Of a stretch of 64,000 nucleotides of DNA, positions 36,233 through 44,593 are shown piece after piece (within the stretch, counting starts at the first letter, position 1; each line of letters opens with the position of its first letter). The notes below the pieces were generated by a model. It saw only the letters and a program-made list of their open reading frames with translations. It ran no database searches and was not told the origin of the DNA. The position numbers were made by a program, and so were the translations under genes. The stretch is taken from positions 124,001-188,000 of the forward strand of contig JABJHR010000011.1 of assembly GCA_018661705.1 (NCBI GenBank), given 5' to 3'. This stretch comes from Candidatus Woesearchaeota archaeon. Lineage in GTDB: Archaea; Nanobdellota; Nanobdellia; Woesearchaeales; DSVV01.

Positions 36233-37255
36233 TTATTTCAGTTCAAAGAAATACCACATATAATAATCATTGTCAACAGAATTAGCATTCCAAAGAAAGT
36301 GATAACCTTGTAAGTTGTAGGCTTGAGTTGGTTTGTAACAAGCAAGAGCTGCTTTATTATTTGCAGGGCGTGTTTGAATATGATCCAAAGCCAAGACAGG
36401 CATTGGTTGTTTTTTCAAGGTAGAAAGAAGTGTCTTTTGTTCATCTAAATTCTCCCTTAGTTGATACTTATTTAATTCTGAATTGTATCGATAACACATC
36501 TCTTCATATTTGATTGCATCAATAAATGGATAAACTAATGGTAAAACTTCAAAAGCATTGTTAGGAACAACTAAAAGTGTTGGATATGTTTGAGAAATTG
36601 TTCTGATTAATTGATAAACACCTGTTTTATATTCTGGATATTTGTCAACAATATCAACTTGATTAATTATAAAACCATCAAAACCATTGAATTCATCTTC
36701 ACAATTATCTTGAGAACAACTCAACCCCAATAGATAAGGAATCTCAATATCAATAATAGCATTTTGCCATAATTCATTATTAACATCAACCACATACTCT
36801 CCTAAAGGATCATTTTTTGATTTTACTATAACTGTTTTATCTAAATAATTCCAATAATGCTTTGTTTCATCTCCAAAACCAACGTTAAGGTTTGCTAAAA
36901 CAATTGATCCTGATTTTTTAAGATCTTTTAATTTTTCCCCATACATTTCATAAGGATTAACAACAACAACATCAAATCTTCTAAGATCTCTAATACTATC
37001 ATCAGTATAATTAGAGAAAGTATTAACAAAACTTTTAGTATTTGCAAGATTTGCTTTTAATTTAGGTAATTTTACTGTATCTGGAATCTCAACTAATGGA
37101 GTATTTGGTTCCACAGTATCAACTACTTGATCTTGAGAAGAATCCTCAGTATAAACTTTGTAAAACTGCACCCCTACTAATATTAAAAGTACTAATAAAA
37201 CACATATGAAAAATGCTAAAATAATTAGTATTTTCTTCTTTTGATACTTATCCAT
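36233..37255 (-). CDS. Membrane-anchored GH114-like (TM1410-type) glycosidase
   Basis: 340 residues. An N-terminal TM anchor (about 8-30) is followed by an acidic linker and a TIM-barrel-like domain. RDLRRFDVVVVNPYEMYG, then SGSIVLANLNVGFGDETKHYW, then GFDGFIINQVDIV match the pattern of GH114/endo-alpha-1,4-polygalactosaminidase-related proteins (a strand ending in N/S-x-G-E, then a W, then F-DG-F-x-N). It would act outside the cell on glycans. One disulfide is likely (CSQDNC). The E-to-D change in the strand motif makes activity uncertain. Confidence 0.65.
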   Translation of the reverse strand: MDKYQKKKILIILAFFICVLLVLLILVGVQFYKVYTEDSSQDQVVDTVEPNTPLVEIPDTVKLPKLKANLANTKSFVNTFSNYTDDSIRDLRRFDVVVVNPYEMYGEKLKDLKKSGSIVLANLNVGFGDETKHYWNYLDKTVIVKSKNDPLGEYVVDVNNELWQNAIIDIEIPYLLGLSCSQDNCEDEFNGFDGFIINQVDIVDKYPEYKTGVYQLIRTISQTYPTLLVVPNNAFEVLPLVYPFIDAIKYEEMCYRYNSELNKYQLRENLDEQKTLLSTLKKQPMPVLALDHIQTRPANNKAALACYKPTQAYNLQGYHFLWNANSVDNDYYMWYFFELK

Positions 37256-37437
37256 GAATCTGTGTAAAAGACTACCTTATTTAAAGATTATCCGTATAAA
37301 ATATATCTATTGATTAAGCTGTTTTAACTGTAATTAAGCGTAATTTATACAGATTAAAGACATAATAACAATAATATTTATAAAGGCCCTACCAAATCTA
37401 AGATGTATAAGAAACATAAGAAGTGTTAGGTGATAAA

Positions 37438-37836
37438 ATGGGTGAAACCAAATTAGCAAGCGTAGGAAGCTTAAATAAAGGAAATTATGTTGTAGTTGAT
37501 GGTGCTGCATGTAAGGTAAGTGATACTCAAATATCAAGACCAGGCAAACATGGCCATGCAAAGGTAAGATTAAGCGCAGTTGGCTTATTAGATGGCAAAA
37601 AAAGAGTAATTGTAATGCCAGGACATGACAATATTGAAGTACCAATCATTGATAAAAGAACAGCACAAGTATTATCAATTTCTGGTAAAACTGCAAATGT
37701 TATGGATGCAGAAAACTATGAAACATTTGATTTAGAAATACCAGATGATTTAAAGACTGGATGTGTTGAAGGTTGTAACATCTTATTTTGGGTTGTATTA
37801 GACTCAAAAGTTATGAAACAAGTAAAGAGTGATTAA
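37438..37836 (+). CDS. eif5A: Translation initiation factor aIF5A
   Basis: Binds the ribosome and assists peptide-bond formation and termination. 132 residues from ATG 37438, preceded by AGGTGAT; an in-frame TTG 15 bases upstream is rejected. The hypusine loop RPGKHGHAKV is intact with Lys37 as the modified residue. The C-terminal OB domain (DKRTAQVLSISGKTANVMD) is complete. AATATTTATAAAGG lies about 55-65 bases upstream as promoter. It is followed by the eL40 gene, probably co-transcribed. Confidence 0.95.
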   Translation: MGETKLASVGSLNKGNYVVVDGAACKVSDTQISRPGKHGHAKVRLSAVGLLDGKKRVIVMPGHDNIEVPIIDKRTAQVLSISGKTANVMDAENYETFDLEIPDDLKTGCVEGCNILFWVVLDSKVMKQVKSD

Positions 37837-37912
37837 ACTTTAGCAAAAGTAAAATTTTGTAAGGTTTTAAAAACAAAAAGATCATAGAAAAATAATAATA
37901 AAGGCGATAATC

Positions 37913-38074
37913 ATGGTTAAATATGCTGAAGCAGAAGCAAGATTGTTCAAAAATGTATTTGTTTGTAAAAGATGCAAAGTAAAAGTTAGAGCACCTAACA
38001 TGAAAGTCTTAGCTGGAAAAATCAAATGCAAAAGATGCAATGGTAGTTCATTAAGACCAGTTAGGAAAAAATAA
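37913..38074 (+). CDS. rpl40e: Large-subunit ribosomal protein eL40
   Basis: 53 residues. The archaeal eL40 pattern is clear: AEAEARLFKNVFVCKRCKVKVRA begins with EAEARLF and the first CxxC pair, the second is CKRC, and the end is SLRPVRKK, typical of LRPK-type tails. One zinc is expected. A GGCGAT motif sits just before the ATG. The gene is 76 bases after aIF5A. Confidence 0.9.
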   Translation: MVKYAEAEARLFKNVFVCKRCKVKVRAPNMKVLAGKIKCKRCNGSSLRPVRKK

Positions 38075-38136
38075 TTTTTTACTTTTTAATATTTTTTACT
38101 TCATTTATACAAAATTACACAAAAAGAGGCTAATTA

Positions 38137-39333
38137 ATGAATTTTGAGATAATTATTGCAATAGTATTCGTTGTTCTTATGGGACTAGTTCTATTCTTTA
38201 AACGTAAAAAGTTAGATGTACAAAAAGTTATTTTTCCATTAGTTTATATTATATTGTACAGAACTAAAGTTGGAATTAAATTAATGGATAAGATTGCATC
38301 CAAACACAGAGAATTAGTTAAATTGTTTGGATATATTTCTATTGGTATTGGTTATGTTGGAATCTTTTTTATTTCATACTCTGTTTTAGCATTAATGTCT
38401 AAATTAATTTTCCATCCAGCTGTAACAGAACCAGGGATGATGTTAGTATTACCATTTACTGAAATCCCTGGTCTTGGATTTTTACCATTTAGTGAATGGA
38501 TAATTTCTATATTTGTATTAGCAGTTGTTCATGAATTTGCACACGGAGTTGTTGCAAGAGCACACAACTTAGAAATCAAATCAAGTGGTTTTGCAGTACT
38601 AGGATTATTAGTACCAATCATACCAGCTGCATTTGTTGAACCTGATGAGAAGAAGATGAAAAAACAAAGTGATATTGTTCAATATTCTATCTTAGCAGCA
38701 GGACCTGTTGCAAATATTTTACTTGCTTTGCTCATATTATTAATTACATCATTAGTAATATTTCCAGCAGAAGCATATATTTCAGAACCAGTTGGTTTTA
38801 GTTTTGATTTAATGAATGAAACATCACCAGCTGCACAAGCAGGATTATATGATGGCATGATTGTTGATATGTATAATGATAAAAGAGTTAATAGTTATGA
38901 AGAGTTTATGATTGATATAAACTCGTGTGTTGGAGCAGGAGACAAAGTTAGATTTGGATCTGACAATGAAACCTATATAATAACTACTGGCCCACATCCT
39001 GAAGATGAAACAAAACCATTAATAGGAATTAAAAATATTCAGAATAAAGTAGAAGTTAAAGAACAATACAAATGGTTTTCACCAGTCTTCTTTAAAATCA
39101 AAAGTTTGTTTAAATGGTTATTCTGGCTGAACTTATTAATAGGATTAGCTAACTTATTGCCTCTAGGTATTGTTGATGGTGGAAGAATGCTACAAATTAG
39201 TCTACATAGCATAATTAAAGACAAGAAAAGAGCAAACAAGATCTGGGGTTTTATTGCAGTATTGTTTTTAGTGTTCTTATTGTTTGGTTTATTGGCTACT
39301 TATTTTGGTAATCCTTTTAATTTGTTGGGATAA
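38137..39333 (+). CDS. Site-2 protease (M50) intramembrane metalloprotease with PDZ domain
   Basis: 398 residues. The zinc motif is HEFAH (132-136) inside a TM segment, and the second-zinc motif is LLPLGIVDGGRM near 341-350. Between them sits a PDZ-like domain (about 215-300; SPAAQAGLYDGMIVDMYNDK). There are several TM helices at both ends. These enzymes cut membrane-embedded substrates such as anti-sigma-type or sterol-regulatory proteins, or clear signal peptides; the substrate is unknown. It follows aIF5A and eL40 on the same strand. A candidate small RNA begins 38 bases after its stop. Confidence 0.92.
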   Translation: MNFEIIIAIVFVVLMGLVLFFKRKKLDVQKVIFPLVYIILYRTKVGIKLMDKIASKHRELVKLFGYISIGIGYVGIFFISYSVLALMSKLIFHPAVTEPGMMLVLPFTEIPGLGFLPFSEWIISIFVLAVVHEFAHGVVARAHNLEIKSSGFAVLGLLVPIIPAAFVEPDEKKMKKQSDIVQYSILAAGPVANILLALLILLITSLVIFPAEAYISEPVGFSFDLMNETSPAAQAGLYDGMIVDMYNDKRVNSYEEFMIDINSCVGAGDKVRFGSDNETYIITTGPHPEDETKPLIGIKNIQNKVEVKEQYKWFSPVFFKIKSLFKWLFWLNLLIGLANLLPLGIVDGGRMLQISLHSIIKDKKRANKIWGFIAVLFLVFLLFGLLATYFGNPFNLLG

Positions 39334-39370
39334 ATTCTGTTAATATGATTTAGTTGAAAATAAAGTTCTT

Positions 39371-39522
39371 AGTGAAAAAATAGCATTCGCAATTGTTGAA
39401 GAGATTTACAATTCCGAATGTTTATACAAAAAATAACAGCTTTGGCCAGGCGAGCCATTAGGCGAGTAGGATATTTTCCAAAGGAAAATGTCCGTCTGTG
39501 CCATGATTGTTGTTATTTTTTG
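39371..39522 (+). ncRNA. Candidate structured small RNA, copy 3 of 3
   Basis: Hairpin 1 is GTGAA/TTCGC with loop AAAATAGCA. Hairpin 2 is AATTGT/ACAATT with AAGAG in the loop (from 39390). The long arm pairs AAAAAATAACA (39428-39438) with TGTTATTTTTT (39511-39521), GGC+CAGGCG (39444-39452) with CGTCTG-T-GCC (39493-39502), and an apical ATTTTCC/GGAAAAT hairpin (39473-39489). T6 at the end may terminate. It lies between convergent genes, so it is not a leader of either. It is identical to copy 2 at the inner-arm bases and compensates in the outer stem. Confidence 0.58.
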
Positions 39523-39555
39523 CTCATACAATATTAACTTAAAAAAATAAAAAAA

Positions 39556-41037
39556 TTAAACATTTACTTCTACTTTAGTTGGTTTAATTGACCAGACTAT
39601 TGCTATTACTAAAGGAATTATTACTGATAACCAACCTAAAGCAAGTGCCCAACCTGGATAACCACCATAACCCTCTTTTATTTCTGTTATAAATTGAGTT
39701 ATAACAAAGATAGACAAGAGTACTGGTATAACATACTTAATTGCATAAGTCCACCATTTACCAACCTTCCAGTCTGATACAGAGTTAATATAACTTCTTA
39801 GTTTTTCTGCACCAAAGATCCAGCCAATTGCAATTGCTTCAAAAATTCCAACCAGCACTAGACCAAAATTAGTAACAAAGTGATCAAACACATCTAAAAA
39901 GTAGAGGCCTGCTCCCGAAGTAAAGATAATTCCCAAAATAAAAGCTACAAGACAAACATAAAATGCAACTTTTTTTGTTCCCACTTTACTACTTTTGTCT
40001 AAGAAAGTTGAGTTAACAGCTTCAACAAGTGAAAATGCACTATCAATCCCTAAACTAAGTAATGTTACAAAGAACAAGACCGAAAACAATCCAGCCAAAG
40101 GCATTAGTGATAATGCTTGTGGAAATGCAACAAACGCTAATCCTGGACCTGAGGTAACAACATCTGCAACACCAACACCTTGCGCATGTGCCATATAACC
40201 TAGAACAGAGAACACAACAAAACCAGCAAACAATGAAATTCCAGAGTTTGTAATTGCTGTTAGATATGAATTTTTGGTTATATCAGAAGTTTCTTTATTA
40301 TAGCTCGCATAAGCAATCATTATTCCAAACGCAAGGCTTAATGTAAAGAAAATCTGAGAAACCGCAGCTAACCACACTTCAGTATCAAGCAATGCACCAA
40401 AATTAGGCTTGATGTAATACATAATTCCAGTTAATGCTCCAGGTAAAGTAACTCCACGAATAAAAAGTACAATTAATAATATAATTGGCAGAGGCATTGT
40501 AATCATGACAACTTTACCAACACTTTTTGTTCCTTTCCAAACACAGAAATAAACCATTACCCAAACAGCAAGCAAAGCAAAGAATAACATCCAGCTAAAA
40601 CCACCTATATTACCAATACCATCCGAAATATTAAGCACATTATTATAAAAGAACCCTTCGGCATTCTCCGCCCAGGGTAATTTAAATGCAAACGATTTAA
40701 TTAAATAAACCAGCGACCAGGCCATGACAGCTGAATAATAAACAACAACCACAAAACCCGAGAAGACTGCCGCAAAACCAATACCTCCTAATTTACTATG
40801 CACTCCTTTAAATGCTTCTACTGCACCTTTTTGTAATCTTTGACCAATTGCAAACTCCATAATCAGTAAAGGAATACCTAATACAAGTAATGCAATTAAA
40901 TACGGAATTAAAAAAGCACCACCACCATATTTGTAAGTTAAGTATGGAAATCGCCACACATTACCTAAACCAACTGCTGACCCAATAGCAGCAAATAAGA
41001 AAATCATTCTAGAACTCCATCTTTGTCTTCCAGCCAT
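39556..41037 (-). CDS. Sodium-dependent amino-acid / neurotransmitter-type symporter (NSS family)
   Basis: 493 residues with about twelve TM helices (LeuT fold). The Na+/substrate site in TM1 is visible as FAAIGSAVGLGNVWRFPYL, followed by KYGGGAFLIPY. NSS proteins import amino acids with sodium. The coding strand has a strong GAGGTG ribosome binding site nine bases before the ATG, and TATA-like boxes lie further upstream (about 41110-41150). Large hairpins lie just upstream of that promoter. For an organism likely poor in biosynthesis, this points to amino-acid uptake (inference). Confidence 0.93.
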   Translation of the reverse strand: MAGRQRWSSRMIFLFAAIGSAVGLGNVWRFPYLTYKYGGGAFLIPYLIALLVLGIPLLIMEFAIGQRLQKGAVEAFKGVHSKLGGIGFAAVFSGFVVVVYYSAVMAWSLVYLIKSFAFKLPWAENAEGFFYNNVLNISDGIGNIGGFSWMLFFALLAVWVMVYFCVWKGTKSVGKVVMITMPLPIILLIVLFIRGVTLPGALTGIMYYIKPNFGALLDTEVWLAAVSQIFFTLSLAFGIMIAYASYNKETSDITKNSYLTAITNSGISLFAGFVVFSVLGYMAHAQGVGVADVVTSGPGLAFVAFPQALSLMPLAGLFSVLFFVTLLSLGIDSAFSLVEAVNSTFLDKSSKVGTKKVAFYVCLVAFILGIIFTSGAGLYFLDVFDHFVTNFGLVLVGIFEAIAIGWIFGAEKLRSYINSVSDWKVGKWWTYAIKYVIPVLLSIFVITQFITEIKEGYGGYPGWALALGWLSVIIPLVIAIVWSIKPTKVEVNV

Positions 41038-41188
41038 ATTGACACCTCGTAGTTTTACTAATTTTGTTAATTACTCAAATTGATTCATCTCATTATCTTA
41101 ATTTACTTAATTCTCTATATGTTATTAGTATAAATAGTTTATTAGTATAAGTATAGAAAAAAGTATACTTGAGTAACATAAGAAGTTA

Positions 41189-41316
41189 TTACAAATTTGG
41201 GCCTAATACTGCATCTTTAAAGTTACAAATACAAGACATAGTACGCCTAAATTTGTAAGAATGAAAATTTGCTGATCAGTTTCAAGTCAATAAAACATGA
41301 TTGACAAATTTTCATT
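41189..41316. other. Two consecutive long hairpins, unexplained
   Basis: Stem 1 pairs TTACAAATTTGGGC (41189-41202) with GCCTAAATTTGTAA (41245-41258), 14 bp with one G-T pair. Stem 2 pairs AATGAAAATTTG (41260-41271) perfectly with 41305-41316 around a 33-base loop containing the palindrome CTGATCAG. It lies between the 3' end of the winged-helix gene and the symporter promoter. It could be a terminator, an sRNA gene or a small mobile-element relic. Confidence 0.4.
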
Positions 41317-41336
41317 ATTTAGATGAAGATAATAAA

Positions 41337-41663
41337 CTATTTAGGAGGGATTTTCTTTTCAAAGAATTTCTTTACGGGATCACTTACTTGCGGGGCTGCT
41401 TTATCTCCTAATTCATAATAGATTCTTTCTACTGTTGATCCCCAACTAAAATTTCCTTCTTCTTTAATGATCTTATGAATCTTAAATTCTCCTAAAGTTG
41501 CGCCTTTCTTAAGATGATAATAAATAACCCTTGCTGTACATTTAGGAAAGATTTGATTGTATTCTTTAGCTAACTCATAACCAAATGCTTTACCTTTAAC
41601 AAAAAGCAATTCAACAATATTTTGTCTGATTGGTGATTTGGTTGGTCTCCCTCGTTTTGCCAT
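41337..41663 (-). CDS. Winged-helix DNA-binding protein, PadR-like
   Basis: 108 residues. An AT-hook-like start (MAKRGRPTKSPIRQNIVELL) leads into a wHTH: FGYELAKEYNQIFPKCTARVIYYHLKKG. The fold and the GYE...YYHL pattern resemble PadR-type regulators, and the sequence resembles small DPANN regulators I have seen. It shares a palindromic TATA with the divergent TrmG10 gene. The target is unknown. Confidence 0.72.
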   Translation of the reverse strand: MAKRGRPTKSPIRQNIVELLFVKGKAFGYELAKEYNQIFPKCTARVIYYHLKKGATLGEFKIHKIIKEEGNFSWGSTVERIYYELGDKAAPQVSDPVKKFFEKKIPPK

Positions 41664-41683
41664 TTAGATACAGAAGAAGAGAA

Positions 41684-41697
41684 GATTTATATATTTT
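41684..41697. promoter_or_regulatory. Bidirectional TATA element
   Basis: GATTTATATATTTT is near-palindromic and centred at about 41690, 27 bases from the minus-strand start (41663) and 26 bases from the plus-strand start (41716). One TATA-binding site could drive both leaderless genes. Confidence 0.5.
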
Positions 41698-41715
41698 GTT
41701 GGTAACTTAGCTAGT

Positions 41716-42666
41716 ATGAAATATATATTGGGGTTATCAAAGCAAGATTTAAAATTAAGTAAGTTTGAGATATTAGAGTTCTTTAGGTTAAAAAAGAGTG
41801 AAAATAAGAAAGAATTAATGATTATTAATCTTAATGATAAAAAAATAAAAGAAATAAAGAAATTAGCTTATACTAATTATACATGTGAAGTCTTATTTGA
41901 AAGTTCTATGAAAGAGCTGATAGAAAAAATTGAAAAGTATAATTGGCAAAAACATTATAAGAAAAACTATTGTGTGAGAAATATTGGTATTAATATTTCT
42001 AAGGAAAAAAAGTTTGCAGACATTATATGGAATAAACTGAAAAAACCAAAAGTAGATTTAAGAAATGCGATTACTGAATTTATGTTCATTAAATTTGGCA
42101 GTAAAGTTTTAGGTACTAAGCTAATTTGGAAAAATCCAAAAGAATTTCTACAAAGAAAAGCACATTTACGGCCAGAGCTGCATCCAAGTTCTTTAGATCC
42201 AAGATTAGCAAAAGCTTGTGTTAATATTGCAGTAGGTTATTCAAAATCTAAAGTATTAGATCCATTCTGTGGAACTTGTGGAATATTAATCGAAGCAGGG
42301 TTATTAAACCACAAAGTAATTGGTTGTGATCTAGACGTGATCATGGCAAGAAAAGGTGTAATAAATATAGAACATTATAATATTGAAAATTATGAGATTG
42401 GATTAAGAAATGCCCTAGAATTTAATGAGAAAGTTAATGCAATTGTAACTGATATACCGTATGGCAAAAATACAAAAGCAAAGGACATAGAAAAAGTTGT
42501 TAAGAAATTCTTAGAGAACGCCAGGAAATTTAGCAAGAAAGTAGTTATTATGTTTCCTTCTGAAATTAAATATAAGAAATTAGTTGGCAAATGGAAAATA
42601 AAAGCAGAATTTAATCATTATTTACATAAAAGTCTGAGTAAGAAGGTTGTAGTTCTAAAAAAATGA
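41716..42666 (+). CDS. tRNA (guanine10-N2)-methyltransferase, TrmG10/Trm11 type
   Basis: 316 residues. A THUMP-like N-terminal half (1-150) binds tRNA. The methyltransferase half has AHLRPELHPSSLDPRLA, the SAM motif LDPFCGTCGIL near 182, the acidic VIGCDLD, and the catalytic TDIPYGKN near 244 (D-P-P-Y variant with Ile). It makes m2G/m2,2G at tRNA position 10. The start is leaderless, from the shared bidirectional TATA. Trm1 (position 26) is at the window's left edge. Confidence 0.86.
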   Translation: MKYILGLSKQDLKLSKFEILEFFRLKKSENKKELMIINLNDKKIKEIKKLAYTNYTCEVLFESSMKELIEKIEKYNWQKHYKKNYCVRNIGINISKEKKFADIIWNKLKKPKVDLRNAITEFMFIKFGSKVLGTKLIWKNPKEFLQRKAHLRPELHPSSLDPRLAKACVNIAVGYSKSKVLDPFCGTCGILIEAGLLNHKVIGCDLDVIMARKGVINIEHYNIENYEIGLRNALEFNEKVNAIVTDIPYGKNTKAKDIEKVVKKFLENARKFSKKVVIMFPSEIKYKKLVGKWKIKAEFNHYLHKSLSKKVVVLKK

Positions 42667-44538
42667 TTATTTTCTTTTCAAGCCATACCTTACATTCTGT
42701 ATACGAAACATATGGGTAGTATCATTTGCTTTTACAAGAAAATGAAATTCACTTTGAGAAGGATCCTTAAATACATGCCCCATGAATGCCATATCTGTAG
42801 TGTTTGATAAACCACCAAGATATTCACTTAATTCTGGGGTTGAAAATCGATATCTAACATTATTAATAGTCAGACATGGCTGTATAAGAGAATCAGTATT
42901 CCTAATTTGAACAGCCTCAATTAATTCTTTTAGTTTTTTACTACCCGATACTTCAAAACCAAAATCACTTCTTTCATAAGCATGTATAAATCTATCATTT
43001 CTATGGCTTAAAATAACATAAGGACCACGCCAAGACAATGTAATTTCTTTTCCATTGTATTTTTTCCCTGCATAAAATCTTCTCATTTCGCCATCTTCAT
43101 AATAACTAAATGGAATTATACCACCGTCCTTATGAACTTTAGATTCTAAAGAAGCTTCTAAAAGAATTATTCTACCACTAGCATTATCAAATAATTCTGA
43201 ATTAGAAATCCATAATTTTCTGAGATATTCAACTGCTTCCTTGGAATTATTACTTGAATCAAACTTATCATGTGCTTTTCTTATACGACTTACTTCTTTT
43301 TTAAATTCTTTAGTTTTAATTTTTCTTAAAGAACTAGGATCTGGAAAAGGTTCATTTCTTTTTCTATACTGAATATTTTCTGTTTTTAATTCTTCACCTG
43401 TGTTAATAAGTAACTTAACTGAATCAGTTTTACCTAAAGAAAAATGCATAAACAATGCAAAAGTACTAGAATCAGAATAGTTTTTAGTAATATCTTTAAT
43501 TTCATCTGCAGAAAAAACATATTCAGTTCCATTTACTCGCATTTCTGGGTCTTGTAACAAAGAATTAAGATTTCTTACTGCAATAACCTCTTGTAAATGT
43601 TCAATATATTCTGGCCTAGAAGTTAAGATTCCAGGATAAGGATTTAAATTTGCAGCACCTGCTAATGAATGACCGCCATTTCTAATTAAAACATAAGGGC
43701 CACGCCAAGAAAATCTAACATTCATATCTGAATACAAAGGATTAACATAAAATACTTTTATATCTTTTCTTTTTTCAATTCCCGAATCATCATTTTCATC
43801 TTTTTCATATTTAATATGAGTTAAATGGAAATTACCTGAAATGTCAGTCATACCATTGATAAAACCCTTTAACAACAATTTAAGACCAAAATCATTAAAT
43901 CTTTTGGGGTTTGTGTACCACATATCTTGCATAAATTCAACTGCTTCTGCAGAATTTTTTTCTTGATCAAAACGATTAAAATACAGTTTAGTAATAATTA
44001 ATCTGTTATTACCAACAGTTCTTGGTCTTTTATAAGATACACCAGATTTTCCATGTTCCAGTTTTTTATATTCTATTGGTCGAGATTTAGAATCAAACAT
44101 GTGCAAATTTCCTTGATTAAAAAAAATAAAAACAGGATCATTAACTCTTCCAGTACCAACATAAAATTGTTCCCCTGCTAAATGAATTTTATTAGATTTT
44201 CCAATTACTTTTAATCCTATACCAAAACAATCTTCAAAGTTTTTCTTTGAAAGTTTTTGATAAGATTTAGGTTTAAATTGTTTTTGTGATTTTGGTTTAG
44301 GCATAGAAGAATAGACTACAAATCCCTTATCACCAGAATCTAACAAATAACTTTGAAACAAATCCACCATTTTCTCAAGTGGATAAAGAGGAAACGGTTG
44401 TGATGTTCTAACTCGCCCCAACATACTAAAGAAATTAGATATTGGTTCCTTAAGATAATCATAAACATCGCTAAGTATTTCTAAATCAGATTCTACTCTC
44501 CGGTCTAATTTCTCTTCTAAAGTCAACACTTCCCCCAT
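42667..44538 (-). CDS. Modular beta-rich protein, family member 1 (two repeat units)
   Basis: 623 residues, no signal peptide or TM. Order: helical N-terminus (1-70); module A at 103-157 (GKSNKIHLAGEQFYVGTGRV then VFIFFNQGNLHMFD); repeat unit 1 at about 180-390; repeat unit 2 at about 415-620. Each unit has a helix with W-x(4)-P/E-x(2)-F, a RLL/KLLL strand, then a small barrel with [LF]SWRGPYV (277-283, 502-508) followed by ING-x-x-Y-x-F. Two paralogues follow. The barrels resemble the SH3-like C-terminal domain of DDE transposases, only as a fold-level impression. Function unknown. Transcribed from its own TATA, leaderless. Confidence 0.75.
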   Translation of the reverse strand: MGEVLTLEEKLDRRVESDLEILSDVYDYLKEPISNFFSMLGRVRTSQPFPLYPLEKMVDLFQSYLLDSGDKGFVVYSSMPKPKSQKQFKPKSYQKLSKKNFEDCFGIGLKVIGKSNKIHLAGEQFYVGTGRVNDPVFIFFNQGNLHMFDSKSRPIEYKKLEHGKSGVSYKRPRTVGNNRLIITKLYFNRFDQEKNSAEAVEFMQDMWYTNPKRFNDFGLKLLLKGFINGMTDISGNFHLTHIKYEKDENDDSGIEKRKDIKVFYVNPLYSDMNVRFSWRGPYVLIRNGGHSLAGAANLNPYPGILTSRPEYIEHLQEVIAVRNLNSLLQDPEMRVNGTEYVFSADEIKDITKNYSDSSTFALFMHFSLGKTDSVKLLINTGEELKTENIQYRKRNEPFPDPSSLRKIKTKEFKKEVSRIRKAHDKFDSSNNSKEAVEYLRKLWISNSELFDNASGRIILLEASLESKVHKDGGIIPFSYYEDGEMRRFYAGKKYNGKEITLSWRGPYVILSHRNDRFIHAYERSDFGFEVSGSKKLKELIEAVQIRNTDSLIQPCLTINNVRYRFSTPELSEYLGGLSNTTDMAFMGHVFKDPSQSEFHFLVKANDTTHMFRIQNVRYGLKRK

Positions 44539-44593
44539 ATAAGAAGGTAATGAAGAACGGTTTTTAAGTGTTTAGATTAATTTTTGATTAATA

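Noticed and set aside
41260-41316. Box C/D guide RNA from the CTGA and ATGATTGA motifs in the hairpin loop
   Set aside because: On the plus strand the boxes are in the wrong order (D-like before C-like), the C-like box has an extra base, and the minus strand lacks box C.
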